DNA from: Bacteroidia bacterium
Lineage (GTDB): Bacteria > Bacteroidota > Bacteroidia > NS11-12g > UBA9320
Assembly (NCBI GenBank): GCA_013042025.1
Contig: JABDQY010000078.1
Span: 1-24,730 of the forward strand
Reading direction: 5' to 3'
DNA: 24,730 nt
Under the pieces are notes generated by a model, which saw only the letters and a list, made by a program, of their open reading frames with translations, searched no databases and was not told the origin of the DNA. The first letter of the stretch is position 1. Every line of letters begins with the position of its first letter. This document shows, one piece after another, positions 7,472 to 16,315 of this stretch. A program made the position numbers and the translations under genes.

Positions 7472-8875
7472 ATGGAATACAGAATAGAAAAAGACAGTAT
7501 AGGAGAGGTAAAGGTCCCCATTCATAGATATTGGGCTGCTCAAACCCAACGATCATTGGAAAACTTCAAAATTGGCAATCAAACTATGCCCATTGAGATT
7601 ATTAGAGCATTTGGAGTTTTAAAGAAATGTGCAGCAATGACCAATTTTGAATTGGGTGTGTTGTCTGAAGAAAAAATGATGTTGATTTCTCAAGTTTGTG
7701 ATGAAATTATCGCTGGAGAATTGGACGATGAGTTTCCTTTAGTAATTTGGCAAACAGGTAGCGGTACACAAAGCAATATGAATGTGAATGAGGTTATTGC
7801 GAATAGAGGTCATGTTATTACTGGTGGTAAATTAACAGATACTGAGAAAGTATTGCATCCTAATGATGATGTAAATAAATCTCAAAGTAGTAACGATACC
7901 TTCCCTACTGCAATGACTATCGCCGTTTATAAGCAAATGGTCGATTTTGCTATTCCAGGACTACAAGTTTTAAAAGATACTTTTAAAAAGAAGGCAAGAG
8001 AATTTAAAGACATTGTAAAGATAGGAAGAACACATTTCATGGATGCAACTCCGCTTACATTGGGTCAAGAGTTTTCTGGCTATAGAAGACAACTTGAATT
8101 AAGCATTGTTGCATTAGAAAAAGGAATGGATACAGCAACAGAATTGGCCTTGGGTGGAACTGCCGTTGGAACTGGATTAAATACACCAAAAGGGTATGAT
8201 GTTCTTGTTGCAAAGAAGATATCGCAAGAAATGGCAATGCCGTTTAGAACTGCCGAAAATAAATTTGAAGCATTAGCCGCTCACGATGCAATGGTTGAAT
8301 TACATGGTGCTCTAAAAAGAGCAGCTGTAAGTTGTATGAAGATTGGGAATGATATTAGAATGTTAAGTTCAGGTCCAAGAAGTGGAATAGGAGAAATTAT
8401 TATTCCGAGCAATGAACCAGGCTCCAGTATTATGCCAGGTAAAGTTAACCCTACTCAAGCGGAAGCATTAACCATGGTGTGTGCTCAAGTAATGGGAAAT
8501 GATGTTGCCGTATCAGTTGGAGGAAGCAATGGTCATTTTGAATTAAACGTATTTAAACCGATGATAGCAACTAACCTATTGCAATCAGCACGAATTTTAG
8601 GTCAAGCGTGCTTATCCTTTAACAATAACTGTGTTGTTGGTATTGAACCTAATCATGCGGAGATTAAAAACAAATTGGATAACTCGCTAATGTTAGTTAC
8701 TGCGTTAAATACACACATTGGATATGATAAAGCAGCTAAAATTGCTAAGAAAGCATACAACGATAATTCAACTCTAAAAGCTGCAGCTTTGGAATTAGGT
8801 TACCTAACGGCAGAAGAATTTGATGCTTGGGTACGACCCGAAGAAATGTGCGGAGATATTGATTTAGGATTTTGA
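7472..8875 (+). CDS. fumC: fumarate hydratase, class II
   Basis: Iron-independent, homotetrameric fumarase that interconverts fumarate and L-malate in the TCA cycle. The superfamily signature GSSIMPGKVNP is at residues 317-327, with its mobile-loop serine. His188 lies in GRTHFMDATPLTLGQEF, GSGTQSNMNVNEV is near residue 98, and SQSSNDTFPTAM follows around 138-149. The 467 aa length equals the family norm and the catalytic residues sit at the same numbers as in E. coli FumC. Monocistronic, followed by a strong hairpin. Confidence 0.97.
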   Translation: MEYRIEKDSIGEVKVPIHRYWAAQTQRSLENFKIGNQTMPIEIIRAFGVLKKCAAMTNFELGVLSEEKMMLISQVCDEIIAGELDDEFPLVIWQTGSGTQSNMNVNEVIANRGHVITGGKLTDTEKVLHPNDDVNKSQSSNDTFPTAMTIAVYKQMVDFAIPGLQVLKDTFKKKAREFKDIVKIGRTHFMDATPLTLGQEFSGYRRQLELSIVALEKGMDTATELALGGTAVGTGLNTPKGYDVLVAKKISQEMAMPFRTAENKFEALAAHDAMVELHGALKRAAVSCMKIGNDIRMLSSGPRSGIGEIIIPSNEPGSSIMPGKVNPTQAEALTMVCAQVMGNDVAVSVGGSNGHFELNVFKPMIATNLLQSARILGQACLSFNNNCVVGIEPNHAEIKNKLDNSLMLVTALNTHIGYDKAAKIAKKAYNDNSTLKAAALELGYLTAEEFDAWVRPEEMCGDIDLGF

Positions 8876-8892
8876 AAAAATATAGATCAAAG

Positions 8893-8925
8893 AAAGGGGA
8901 GCAATTTGCTCCCCTTTTTTATTTT
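8893..8925. terminator. strong bidirectional intrinsic terminator
   Basis: A stem of at least ten pairs, AAAGGGGAGC at 8893-8902 with GCTCCCCTTT at 8908-8917, closes an AATTT loop and runs into a T tract on the right and A-rich sequence on the left. It can serve both fumC and the minus-strand operon ending at 8934. Confidence 0.85.
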
Positions 8926-8933
8926 GTGTTCTT

Positions 8934-9290
8934 TTATGGTTGAGATTCTCGATTATCCTTGAATGTACTAAACAAAAAGCTTTGAATTAAGGATAATAAC
9001 ACACTAAATAAAATGGCATAGCCAAATGTACTTACCGAAAATTGATCAAGTAATTTATCTGCTAGTAATACCATACAAGCATTTATAACCAACAAGAATA
9101 ATCCAAATGTAAGTACAGTAACCGGCAAGGTGAAAATCACCAAAATGGGTTTAACAACGGCTCGTAGAAAACCTAAAACCAATGCAACCAGTAAAGCATA
9201 TCCAAAACTGCTCACAGAAATTCCTGGTAGCAAATATGCTAACAAGAATACAGCAGCGGCAGTTAAAATTATTTTTCTAAAGAACTCCAT
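8934..9290 (-). CDS. phage holin family (PF04020-type) small membrane protein
   Basis: 118 aa, very hydrophobic, with about four transmembrane helices. The pattern AYLLPGISVSSFGYALLVALVLGFLRAVVKP...LPVTVLTFGLFLLVINACMVLLADKLL is the signature of the family called phage holin 4 superfamily, a widespread bacterial inner-membrane family. Despite the name, members are usually chromosomal, and no phage gene is nearby. It starts 9 bases after the fhs stop on the same strand, so co-transcription with fhs is likely. The function is unknown. Confidence 0.8.
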   Translation of the reverse strand: MEFFRKIILTAAAVFLLAYLLPGISVSSFGYALLVALVLGFLRAVVKPILVIFTLPVTVLTFGLFLLVINACMVLLADKLLDQFSVSTFGYAILFSVLLSLIQSFLFSTFKDNRESQP

Positions 9291-9299
9291 GGTTTACTA

Positions 9300-10967
9300 C
9301 TAGCTTAGTCCTGTAATTACACCATCATTATCAATGTCCATGCCTTCTGACGCTGGGACAGCTGGTAATCCAGGCATACGCATCATATTTCCTAGTATTG
9401 GAATTAAGAAACCGGCACCTGCAGCAATTTCAAACTCTCTAACCGTAATTCTAAAACCAGTAGGTCTTCCTGTTAGTTTGTCATTGTCTGAGAATGATTT
9501 TTGCGTTTTAGCCATACAAATAGGAAGATGATCTAAACCAAGTTTTGCTATAGTTCGTAAACCACGATTAGCGGCTGCTGCATAATCAACGCCATCTGCA
9601 CCATATATTTCTTTAGCTATTTTTTCAATTTTATCTTTAACTGGGCTATCCCAATCGTACAATTTATGGAAGTCACTTTTGCCACTTTCAACAGCATCAA
9701 CAACCGCTTTTGCTAAATCTTGTGTTCCATTTCCACCTTCTGCCCATCCTTTAGATAAAACAGCAGTAACACCGATAGATGCACATTTTTCAATTAACCA
9801 ATCAATTTCTTCCTGGCTATCTGTATGGAAATTATTTACAGCTACAACCCGTTCTAAACCGAATTTAGCCATGTTTTCAATGTGTTTTTCAAGATTTACA
9901 AATCCTTTTTGAACTCTTTCTAAACTTGGAGTATTGTACTCTTCTTTTGGAGAACCACCGTGGTGACGCAGTGCTCTAATTGTTGCCACAACAACAACAG
10001 CTTTAGGCTTTAAACCAGCATATCCGCATTTAATATCTAAGAATTTTTCTGCACCTAAGTCTGCTCCAAACCCTGCTTCAGTTACAACATAGTCTGAAAG
10101 TGACATTCCCATTTTTGTAGCGATAATAGTGTTGGTTCCTTGAGCAATATTTGCAAATGGACCACCATGAATTATAGCTGGATTATGCTCTAAAGTTTGA
10201 ACAAGATTTGGTTTAATAGCATCTTTAAGCAACAGAGTCATTGCATTTTCAGCATTTAAATCTCTTGCATAAATTGGTTTTCTATCAAAGGTGTAACCAA
10301 CGAATATGTTTCCTAGTTTCGTTTTTAGGTCGTCAATGTCTTTAGCCATGCATAAGATGGCCATTACTTCACTTGCTGCAGTTATGTTGAATCCATCTTG
10401 TCTTGGTATTCCATTTGCAGTTCCTCCTAATCCAATTGTAATATCTCTTAAAGCACGATCATTCATGTCAATAACACGCTTCCAAAGTATTGTGCGTGGG
10501 TCGATGTTTAAGCTTCGAGTTTTGCTTTGAAGGTTATTGTCGATAACAGCAGATAAAAGATTATTTGCTTTTTCTATAGCTCCAAAATCTCCAGTAAAAT
10601 GCAGGTTAATGTCTTCCATTGGAACAACTTGAGAATGACCGCCACCGGCAGCTCCACCTTTAATTCCAAAAACTGGACCTAGAGAAGGTTCTCTTAAAAC
10701 AACCAATGATTGTTTCCCAATCTTGTTAAGACCTTCGTTTAACCCTATAGAAACCGTTGTTTTTCCTTCTCCCGCTGGAGTTGGAGTTAAAGCTGTAACA
10801 AGAATTAGATTACTCTTAGCAATCTTTTCTTCATTAATGAGATTTAAAGGAAGCTTAGCTTTATACTTACCATATTGCTCAATATCGTTTGATGAAATAT
10901 TGAGTTTTGAAGCAATGTCATTGATGTGGTTCATTTCCACTTTTTGTGCAATGTCTAAATCAGTCAT
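9300..10967 (-). CDS. fhs: formate--tetrahydrofolate ligase
   Basis: ATP-dependent synthesis of 10-formyl-tetrahydrofolate from formate and THF, feeding purine and formyl-methionine synthesis. The nucleotide-binding loop TPTPAGEGKTT is at residues 61-71. Family blocks follow: REPSLGPVFGIKGGAAGGGHSQ near residue 93, HFTGDFGAIEKANNLL, and FGADLGAEKFLDIKCG. The length of 555 aa is standard. It is the first gene of a two-gene unit with the holin-family protein. Upstream on the minus strand TATATTCG is one base off the -7 consensus, so the promoter is uncertain. Confidence 0.97.
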   Translation of the reverse strand: MTDLDIAQKVEMNHINDIASKLNISSNDIEQYGKYKAKLPLNLINEEKIAKSNLILVTALTPTPAGEGKTTVSIGLNEGLNKIGKQSLVVLREPSLGPVFGIKGGAAGGGHSQVVPMEDINLHFTGDFGAIEKANNLLSAVIDNNLQSKTRSLNIDPRTILWKRVIDMNDRALRDITIGLGGTANGIPRQDGFNITAASEVMAILCMAKDIDDLKTKLGNIFVGYTFDRKPIYARDLNAENAMTLLLKDAIKPNLVQTLEHNPAIIHGGPFANIAQGTNTIIATKMGMSLSDYVVTEAGFGADLGAEKFLDIKCGYAGLKPKAVVVVATIRALRHHGGSPKEEYNTPSLERVQKGFVNLEKHIENMAKFGLERVVAVNNFHTDSQEEIDWLIEKCASIGVTAVLSKGWAEGGNGTQDLAKAVVDAVESGKSDFHKLYDWDSPVKDKIEKIAKEIYGADGVDYAAAANRGLRTIAKLGLDHLPICMAKTQKSFSDNDKLTGRPTGFRITVREFEIAAGAGFLIPILGNMMRMPGLPAVPASEGMDIDNDGVITGLS

Positions 10968-11038
10968 AGTTTTTTTAATTGGTCGACGAATATAGTTAAA
11001 GCCATTATTTGACTGAAATTTTGACCGGACTATTTGCT

Positions 11039-11046
11039 TATCTTTG
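11039..11046 (+). promoter_or_regulatory. promoter -7 element for the SGNH lipoprotein (TATCTTTG)
   Basis: TATCTTTG matches TAnnTTTG exactly and ends only 5 bases before the ATG at 11052, predicting an almost leaderless mRNA. A TTTG at 11020-11023 is 15 bases upstream, slightly short for the -33 element. An alternative pair, TTTG at 11008-11011 plus TATTTG at 11031-11036, has 19-base spacing but a poorer -7 box. Confidence 0.45.
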
Positions 11047-11051
11047 GAGGA

Positions 11052-11750
11052 ATGTCATCACATATCGTACTATTATTTACTATTTTAGTCTCAACTGGGT
11101 GTATTTCAAAAAACGCTGACCACATGAAAGCAGAAGAAACGTTACGGCATAAAACCTACTTGGCATTAGGTGACAGCTACACAATAGGAACGGCAATTAA
11201 ATCTCAAGATGCATTTCCATATCAACTGAAAGACAGTTTATTGAAACAGAATTACGATGTTGAGGTAAAAATTGTAGCTCAAAATGGATGGAGAACAGAT
11301 GACTTACAACGAGGAATCAAGAGAACTACTTTAGATGAAAAATATGATTTGATTTCGCTTCTAATTGGGGTTAACAATCAGTATCAACAATTACCAATTG
11401 AAGATTATACCAAAGATTTTAATAATCTCTTAGATTCTGCAATTCAGTATGCTGGGGGAAAAAAGGCAAATGTTTTTGTGGTTTCCATACCAAACTATGG
11501 TGTAACACCTTTTGGAGCTGAAAAGAAAGAGCAAACAACTGAGCAGTTGAAAGTTTTTAATCAGATTGCAGAGGCTATATGCAATGAACGAAACATTTCC
11601 TATTTCAATGTGACACCAATTTCATTAGAAGCAGAGCATCGAGAAGATTACCGTGCAAAAGACAATTTACATCCATCCGCAATTCAATATGCCGCTTGGG
11701 TGAGTTCGTTTTTGGATGAAGTATTGAAAAAATTGAATTCTGATGGGTAA
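11052..11750 (+). CDS. SGNH/GDSL hydrolase lipoprotein
   Basis: A 232-aa secreted esterase/lipase-like enzyme. The four blocks of the SGNH fold are visible: YLALGDSY with Ser42, NGW at 78-80, GVNN with Asn109, and DNLHPS with Asp204 and His207. The N-terminus has a hydrophobic stretch and a plausible lipobox (STGC, Cys17), so the protein is probably lipid-anchored and faces the periplasm or outside. I start at the ATG at 11052. A TTG at 11034 would add six residues but lies upstream of the candidate -7 element. GGAGG sits 1 base before the ATG, too close to act as a Shine-Dalgarno. The substrate cannot be told. It converges on kbl with 3 bases between stops. Confidence 0.88.
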   Translation: MSSHIVLLFTILVSTGCISKNADHMKAEETLRHKTYLALGDSYTIGTAIKSQDAFPYQLKDSLLKQNYDVEVKIVAQNGWRTDDLQRGIKRTTLDEKYDLISLLIGVNNQYQQLPIEDYTKDFNNLLDSAIQYAGGKKANVFVVSIPNYGVTPFGAEKKEQTTEQLKVFNQIAEAICNERNISYFNVTPISLEAEHREDYRAKDNLHPSAIQYAAWVSSFLDEVLKKLNSDG

Positions 11751-11753
11751 TTC

Positions 11754-12941
11754 TTAAATTACACCCATTTCCTTACCAACCTTGGTGAACGCAGCTATTG
11801 CTTTATCTAAATGATGTTGTTCGTGAGCGGCTGAAAGTTGTACTCTTATTCGAGCTTTTCCTTTAGGCACTACTGGGAAATAAAATCCTATTACATAAAT
11901 ACCTTCGTTTAACATTTTTGCTGCCATCTCTTGTGCAACATTGGCATCGTAAAGCATAATTGGAACGATCGGATGTACACCAGGTGTAATATCAAATCCA
12001 GCTGCTGTCATATTATCTCTAAAATACTTTGTGTTGTATTCTAACTTGTCTCTAAGTTCTGTAGTTTCACTTAACATATCAAGTACTGCAATACTTGCTC
12101 CTACAATGCTTGGAGCTAGCGTATTTGAGAATAGATATGGACGAGATTTTTGTCTTAGCATATCGATTATCTCTTTCTTGCCTGAAGTGAATCCTCCACT
12201 CGCACCACCCAAGGCTTTCCCTAGTGTTCCAGTAATGATTTCAATTTTACCCATTACACCACAATGCTCATGGGTGCCTCTTCCCGTTTTACCTAAAAAT
12301 CCAGAGCTGTGGCACTCATCAATCATCACGTTTGCATTGTACTTTTCTGCAAGAGCAACAATCTTATCCAGTTGAGCAATAGTACCGTCCATAGAAAAGC
12401 TACCATCGGTAACAATAACTCTATTCTCCTGTTCTTGACTTTCCTTTAAACAACGCTCTAAATCTTCCATGTCGTTGTGATTGTATCGATAACGTGCAGC
12501 TTTACACAATCGCACGCCGTCAATAATGGAAGCATGATTTAAAGCATCGGAAATGATTGCATCGTTTGGACCGAATAGTGGTTCAAAAACACCGCCATTT
12601 GCATCAAATGCAGCAGCATATAAAATAGTGTCTTCAGTTCCTAAGTATTCAGAAATCTTTTGCTCCAATTCCTTATGAATATCTTGAGTTCCGCAAATAA
12701 ACCGTACAGAAGACATACCATAACCATGTGTATCAATAGCATGCTTGGCTGCTTCAATAACTTTTGGATGTGAACTTAAGCCTAAGTAGTTATTTGCACA
12801 GAAGTTAATCACGTCTCCGCCATTTTGGGTCTTTATATCTGCACCCTGTGGTGTAGTGATTATTCTTTCATTTTTGTATAAACCTGCAGATTTGATTTCT
12901 TCCAGTTCCTTTTGAAGTTTTTGTTTTAGGCTATCGTACAT
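11754..12941 (-). CDS. kbl: glycine C-acetyltransferase (2-amino-3-ketobutyrate CoA ligase)
   Basis: PLP enzyme of the alpha-oxoamine synthase family that cleaves 2-amino-3-ketobutyrate with CoA to glycine and acetyl-CoA, the second step of threonine breakdown. The PLP lysine is Lys242 in TGTLGKALGGASGG; Asp208 and His211 lie in MIDECHSSG. The substrate-side features NNYLGLSSHP at 50-59 and RFICGTQDIH at 80-89 favour Kbl over the BioF and serine palmitoyltransferase relatives. The length of 395 aa is standard. Threonine dehydrogenase (tdh) is not in this window. On the minus strand TTTG (12988-12991) and TAATTTG (12961-12967) are 20 bases apart, a near-consensus promoter. Confidence 0.93.
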   Translation of the reverse strand: MYDSLKQKLQKELEEIKSAGLYKNERIITTPQGADIKTQNGGDVINFCANNYLGLSSHPKVIEAAKHAIDTHGYGMSSVRFICGTQDIHKELEQKISEYLGTEDTILYAAAFDANGGVFEPLFGPNDAIISDALNHASIIDGVRLCKAARYRYNHNDMEDLERCLKESQEQENRVIVTDGSFSMDGTIAQLDKIVALAEKYNANVMIDECHSSGFLGKTGRGTHEHCGVMGKIEIITGTLGKALGGASGGFTSGKKEIIDMLRQKSRPYLFSNTLAPSIVGASIAVLDMLSETTELRDKLEYNTKYFRDNMTAAGFDITPGVHPIVPIMLYDANVAQEMAAKMLNEGIYVIGFYFPVVPKGKARIRVQLSAAHEQHHLDKAIAAFTKVGKEMGVI

Positions 12942-12960
12942 ATTCTAATTATTGGTTGGG

Positions 12961-12991
12961 CAAATTAAATCACAATTGTGGTGTCAACAAA
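12961..12991 (-). promoter_or_regulatory. candidate promoter for kbl (TTTG-N20-TAATTTG)
   Basis: Read on the minus strand, TTTG at 12988-12991 is followed after 20 bases by TAATTTG at 12961-12967, one base shorter than the TAnnTTTG consensus. It ends 19 bases before the kbl ATG. The -33 spacing is among the best in the window. Confidence 0.45.
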
Positions 12992-13037
12992 ATTCGAGGA
13001 AATGATTAACAGAATATTTATAAGCCAAACAATTGGA

Positions 13038-13045
13038 TATTTTTG
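13038..13045 (+). promoter_or_regulatory. promoter -7 element for ftsH (TATTTTTG)
   Basis: An exact TAnnTTTG match 58 bases before the ftsH ATG, giving a 5' leader of about 50 bases. No clear -33 TTTG is seen. Confidence 0.45.
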
Positions 13046-13103
13046 AACCTTTTAATTGGCACAGTGGTTGTAACACTAAATATATATACACGTAAATAAT
13101 AGA

Positions 13104-15176
13104 ATGGCGGAAGAAAATAAAGGAGGGAAAGGCTCTAAAAATCAACAAAATAGACCAAACCCGTTTGATATAAATAAATCTAAAGGTAAGAAACCAAAGT
13201 TTAACTACTTGTGGATTTATGCCATATTAGCAGTTATATTTTTAGGAATCACCTTTTTAGGGCAAAATGGCGGGAGTAAAAAATCTACCGGAGATGTCTT
13301 AGAGATGATTAAAAAGGGTGACGTTGATCGGATAAGAGTGGTTAATCGAAATCGTGCTGAGATTTATTTAACTAAAGAGGCTAGGGAAAAGGACGAATAC
13401 AAGAAAGATGTTAAAGAAAGTCCGTTTCCTTCAGGACAAGAGGCATTTACCTATTACTTGTCAGACATTGGTCCTGAAGATAAGTTTGACGAAAAGATTC
13501 AACACGCTCAATCAGAGCTACCTACGGATAAAAGGTTTGAAGTTAACTGGGCCGTAGAAACCAGTATTTGGGATAATCCTTTAGTAAGTACCCTACTTTT
13601 TGTAGCTCTATTTGTATTGATTTGGATGTTCTTGATGCGAAGAATGGGAGGAGGAGCCGGCGGCGGTGCAGGAGGCCAGATTTTCAGCATAGGTAAATCT
13701 AAGGCTCAGTTGTTCGATAAAAACACCAAAGTGAATGTAACATTTAAAGATGTTGCTGGATTGGAAGAAGCGAAAGTTGAGGTAATGGAAATAGTTGACT
13801 TCCTTAAAAAGCCTAAGAAATATACTGATTTAGGTGGCAAGATACCTAAAGGAGCATTGCTTGTTGGTTTACCTGGAACTGGTAAAACATTGTTAGCTAA
13901 AGCGGTTGCCGGTGAGGCAAATGTGCCGTTTTTCTCATTGTCAGGTTCTGATTTTGTTGAGATGTTTGTTGGTGTAGGAGCAAGTAGAGTTAGAGACCTT
14001 TTCAAACAAGCAAAAGAAAAAGCACCTTGTATTATCTTTATTGATGAGATTGATGCAATAGGTCGAGCTAGAGGGAAGAATGCAATGCAAGGAGGAAATG
14101 ATGAAAGAGAAAATACATTGAACCAACTTCTTACGGAAATGGATGGTTTTGGTACAGATACTGGGGTCATCATCTTAGCTGCAACTAACCGAGTAGATGT
14201 ATTGGATAAAGCGTTGTTAAGAGCGGGTAGGTTTGATAGACAAATATTTGTGGATATGCCTGATTTGAATGAACGTAAAGCAATTCTGGATGTGCATTTA
14301 AAACCATTGAAATTAGACAAAAGCTTAGATAGAGATTTTCTCGCAAGACAAACTCCTGGCTTTAGTGGAGCTGATATAGCAAATATGTGTAATGAAGCAG
14401 CTCTTATTGCTGCTAGAAAAGATAAAAGCATAATAGATCAACAGGACTTTTTAGATGCCGTTGACAGAATTATTGGTGGTCTAGAAAAGAAAAACAAGAT
14501 TATCACGCCTGAGGAGAAAAAGGCTGTTGCTGTTCATGAGGCTGGCCATGCTGCTGTTAGTTGGCTTTGCGAACATGCCCATCCATTGGTTAAAGTAACC
14601 ATTGTCCCTAGAGGAAGAAGTTTAGGTGCTGCATGGTATTTACCTGATGAAAGACAAATCACTAGAACAGAGCAAATGCTCGACGAAATGTGTGCTACCT
14701 TAGGTGGCCGTGCTGCTGAGAAAGTGGTTTTTGATAAGATTTCAACGGGTGCATTAAGTGATTTAGAAAAGGTAACTAGACAAGCGATGGCGATGGTGTC
14801 TATTTACGGTTTAAATGATAAGATTGGAAACATTTCCTATTACAATATGGAAGAAGGGTTCAATAAGCCATTTAGTGAGTCTACAGCAACATTGATAGAT
14901 CAAGAAATTAAGAAGCTTACTGATGAGCAATATGCTCGAGCGATAAAGATTCTTGAAGAGAATAAAGATAAGTTATTGCTTCTAGCAGATAAGCTTCTAG
15001 AGAAAGAAGTAATCTTTAAAGAGGACTTAGAAGCTGTTTTTGGTAAACGACCTTACGATCCAGTTGTTGAAGCAAAAGAAGAGCTTATTGCAGATTCAAA
15101 CGAAGAGCCTTCAAATGGAATTGAGACAAAAGTAGAAGATACTAGTGAAGAAGTTTCTGATAAAGAAGAAGCTTAA
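13104..15176 (+). CDS. ftsH: ATP-dependent zinc metalloprotease FtsH
   Basis: Membrane-anchored AAA+ protease that extracts and degrades membrane and regulatory proteins. Order: a hydrophilic N-terminus with Lys/Asn/Gln, TM1 at about 35-53, a periplasmic domain, TM2 at about 159-178, a glycine-rich linker (182-191), then the AAA+ module with Walker A GLPGTGKT at 255-262, pore motif MFVG at 287-290, Walker B FIDEID at 312-317, and the second region of homology ending in AGRFDRQ. The protease has HEAGH at 478-482 and Asp553 as third zinc ligand. Walker A has Leu where FtsH usually has Pro (GPPGTGKT), which should be tolerated. The acidic tail (about 655-690) is Glu/Asp-rich. 690 aa, monocistronic. 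Confidence 0.97.
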   Translation: MAEENKGGKGSKNQQNRPNPFDINKSKGKKPKFNYLWIYAILAVIFLGITFLGQNGGSKKSTGDVLEMIKKGDVDRIRVVNRNRAEIYLTKEAREKDEYKKDVKESPFPSGQEAFTYYLSDIGPEDKFDEKIQHAQSELPTDKRFEVNWAVETSIWDNPLVSTLLFVALFVLIWMFLMRRMGGGAGGGAGGQIFSIGKSKAQLFDKNTKVNVTFKDVAGLEEAKVEVMEIVDFLKKPKKYTDLGGKIPKGALLVGLPGTGKTLLAKAVAGEANVPFFSLSGSDFVEMFVGVGASRVRDLFKQAKEKAPCIIFIDEIDAIGRARGKNAMQGGNDERENTLNQLLTEMDGFGTDTGVIILAATNRVDVLDKALLRAGRFDRQIFVDMPDLNERKAILDVHLKPLKLDKSLDRDFLARQTPGFSGADIANMCNEAALIAARKDKSIIDQQDFLDAVDRIIGGLEKKNKIITPEEKKAVAVHEAGHAAVSWLCEHAHPLVKVTIVPRGRSLGAAWYLPDERQITRTEQMLDEMCATLGGRAAEKVVFDKISTGALSDLEKVTRQAMAMVSIYGLNDKIGNISYYNMEEGFNKPFSESTATLIDQEIKKLTDEQYARAIKILEENKDKLLLLADKLLEKEVIFKEDLEAVFGKRPYDPVVEAKEELIADSNEEPSNGIETKVEDTSEEVSDKEEA

Positions 15177-15178
15177 AT

Positions 15179-15745
15179 TTATTTAATTTTTGTGGTCATG
15201 TACTTTCCAATTGCGTCTGGAACTAAGTACTTAATAGATCTTCCCATTCTTACCAAACCTCTTATGTAGGTAGCAGAAATGTTAAGCATTGGACCTTTCA
15301 TTACACGAACCTTTTGATTTTTAGCAAATTCTCCTCCTGGAAACCCTTCTCGGAAGTAAGCTAAAATTTCATAGTTCATTAAGATCTCTTCATGATCTTT
15401 CCATTTTTCTAGATGCTGAAGATTATCCGTTCCCATTATAAGTACAAACTCAGTTTTAGGATGCATTTCAGCCAGTTTTTTTAGAGTATAAGCGGTATAA
15501 GAGGGAGTAGGCATGCTAAATTCAACATCACATGCTGAAAATTTTGGATTGTCCTTTACAGCTAAATCAACCATTTTCAAACGATGAGAAGCATCCATGA
15601 TGTCTTTACCCTTTTTCAAAGGATTTTGTGGTGAAACCACATACCACACCTCATCAAGTTTTGCTTGATCAAGCATGTATTGTCCTATGATTAAGTGCCC
15701 GTGGTGAATTGGGTTAAACGATCCAAAAAATAATCCTATCTTCAT
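15179..15745 (-). CDS. nadD: nicotinate-nucleotide adenylyltransferase
   Basis: Transfers AMP from ATP to nicotinate mononucleotide in NAD synthesis. The nucleotidyltransferase signature GSFNPIHHGH is at residues 8-17, and the ISATYIR motif is at 156-162. The 188 aa length is normal. It is the last gene of yicC-gmk-nadD; its ATG directly abuts the gmk stop, so translation is likely coupled. It converges with ftsH, with 2 bases between stop codons and no visible terminator. Confidence 0.95.
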   Translation of the reverse strand: MKIGLFFGSFNPIHHGHLIIGQYMLDQAKLDEVWYVVSPQNPLKKGKDIMDASHRLKMVDLAVKDNPKFSACDVEFSMPTPSYTAYTLKKLAEMHPKTEFVLIMGTDNLQHLEKWKDHEEILMNYEILAYFREGFPGGEFAKNQKVRVMKGPMLNISATYIRGLVRMGRSIKYLVPDAIGKYMTTKIK

Positions 15746-16315
15746 CTAAACTTCTGATTTTAAAAAAGTTGCCACTAGTTTTTCTGTCGTAGCAAATGTA
15801 TCACTTAAAACATCGTTAACAATAACTTCATCAAATTGATGTTCAAATTTTAGTTCACTTTTGGCTTTGGCAATTCTCTCTTGCAATTGATGCTCAACCT
15901 CAGTTTCCCTTTTTGTAAGTCGATCCATTAAGATTTCTACGGAAGGTGGTCTTAAGAAAACAGCCAATGCTTGGTCGCCGTAATGCTTTTTAATATTTAG
16001 ACCTCCAACAACGTCAACATCAAAAATTACGGTTTTCCCTTCGTCCCAAAGTCGTTCTACTTCAGATTTCAATGTACCGTAGAAAAGACCTTTATAAACT
16101 TCTTCATATTCTAAAAAGTCTTCATTTTTTATAGCGTGTAGAAATTTGCTTTCTGGATAGAAGTAGTAATCCTTCCCATCAATTTCATTTGGTCTTTTGT
16201 GGCGTGTAGTTACGCTAATTGAAAAGGCTAACTCTGGAAACTTTTTAAGTAAATGTTGAACAACAGTTGTTTTGCCAGAACCAGAAGGTGCAGAGAAGAT
16301 AATGAGCTTTTTCAC
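15746..16315 (-). CDS. gmk: guanylate kinase
   Basis: Phosphorylates GMP to GDP with ATP in the cytoplasm. The P-loop APSGSGKT is at residues 9-16, followed by SVTTRHKRPNEIDGKDYYF, the GMP-binding region, and EYEEVYKGLFYGT. 189 aa, standard. The start codon is GTG (16313-16315): the family N-terminus KKLIIFSAPSGSGKT begins directly after it and no ATG is available. The G of this GTG is also the last base of the yicC TAG (TAGTG), a one-base stop/start overlap that suggests translational coupling. Confidence 0.95.
   Translation of the reverse strand: MKKLIIFSAPSGSGKTTVVQHLLKKFPELAFSISVTTRHKRPNEIDGKDYYFYPESKFLHAIKNEDFLEYEEVYKGLFYGTLKSEVERLWDEGKTVIFDVDVVGGLNIKKHYGDQALAVFLRPPSVEILMDRLTKRETEVEHQLQERIAKAKSELKFEHQFDEVIVNDVLSDTFATTEKLVATFLKSEV

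Noticed and set aside
8934..9290. Holin-family annotation as a sign of a prophage
   Set aside because: No integrase, lysin, capsid or tail gene and no attachment repeat nearby; this family is common in bacterial chromosomes.
9334..10995. Several plus-strand frames of 65-90 codons over fhs
   Set aside because: Shadows of the fhs reading frame, with no start context or motif of their own.
11034..11051. TTG start for the SGNH hydrolase
   Set aside because: Upstream of or inside the candidate promoter; the ATG at 11052 gives a complete lipoprotein signal.
13706..14431. 241-codon open frame antisense to ftsH
   Set aside because: Low-complexity Ser/Ala/Leu composition typical of a reverse-strand shadow; ftsH motifs on the other strand are unambiguous.
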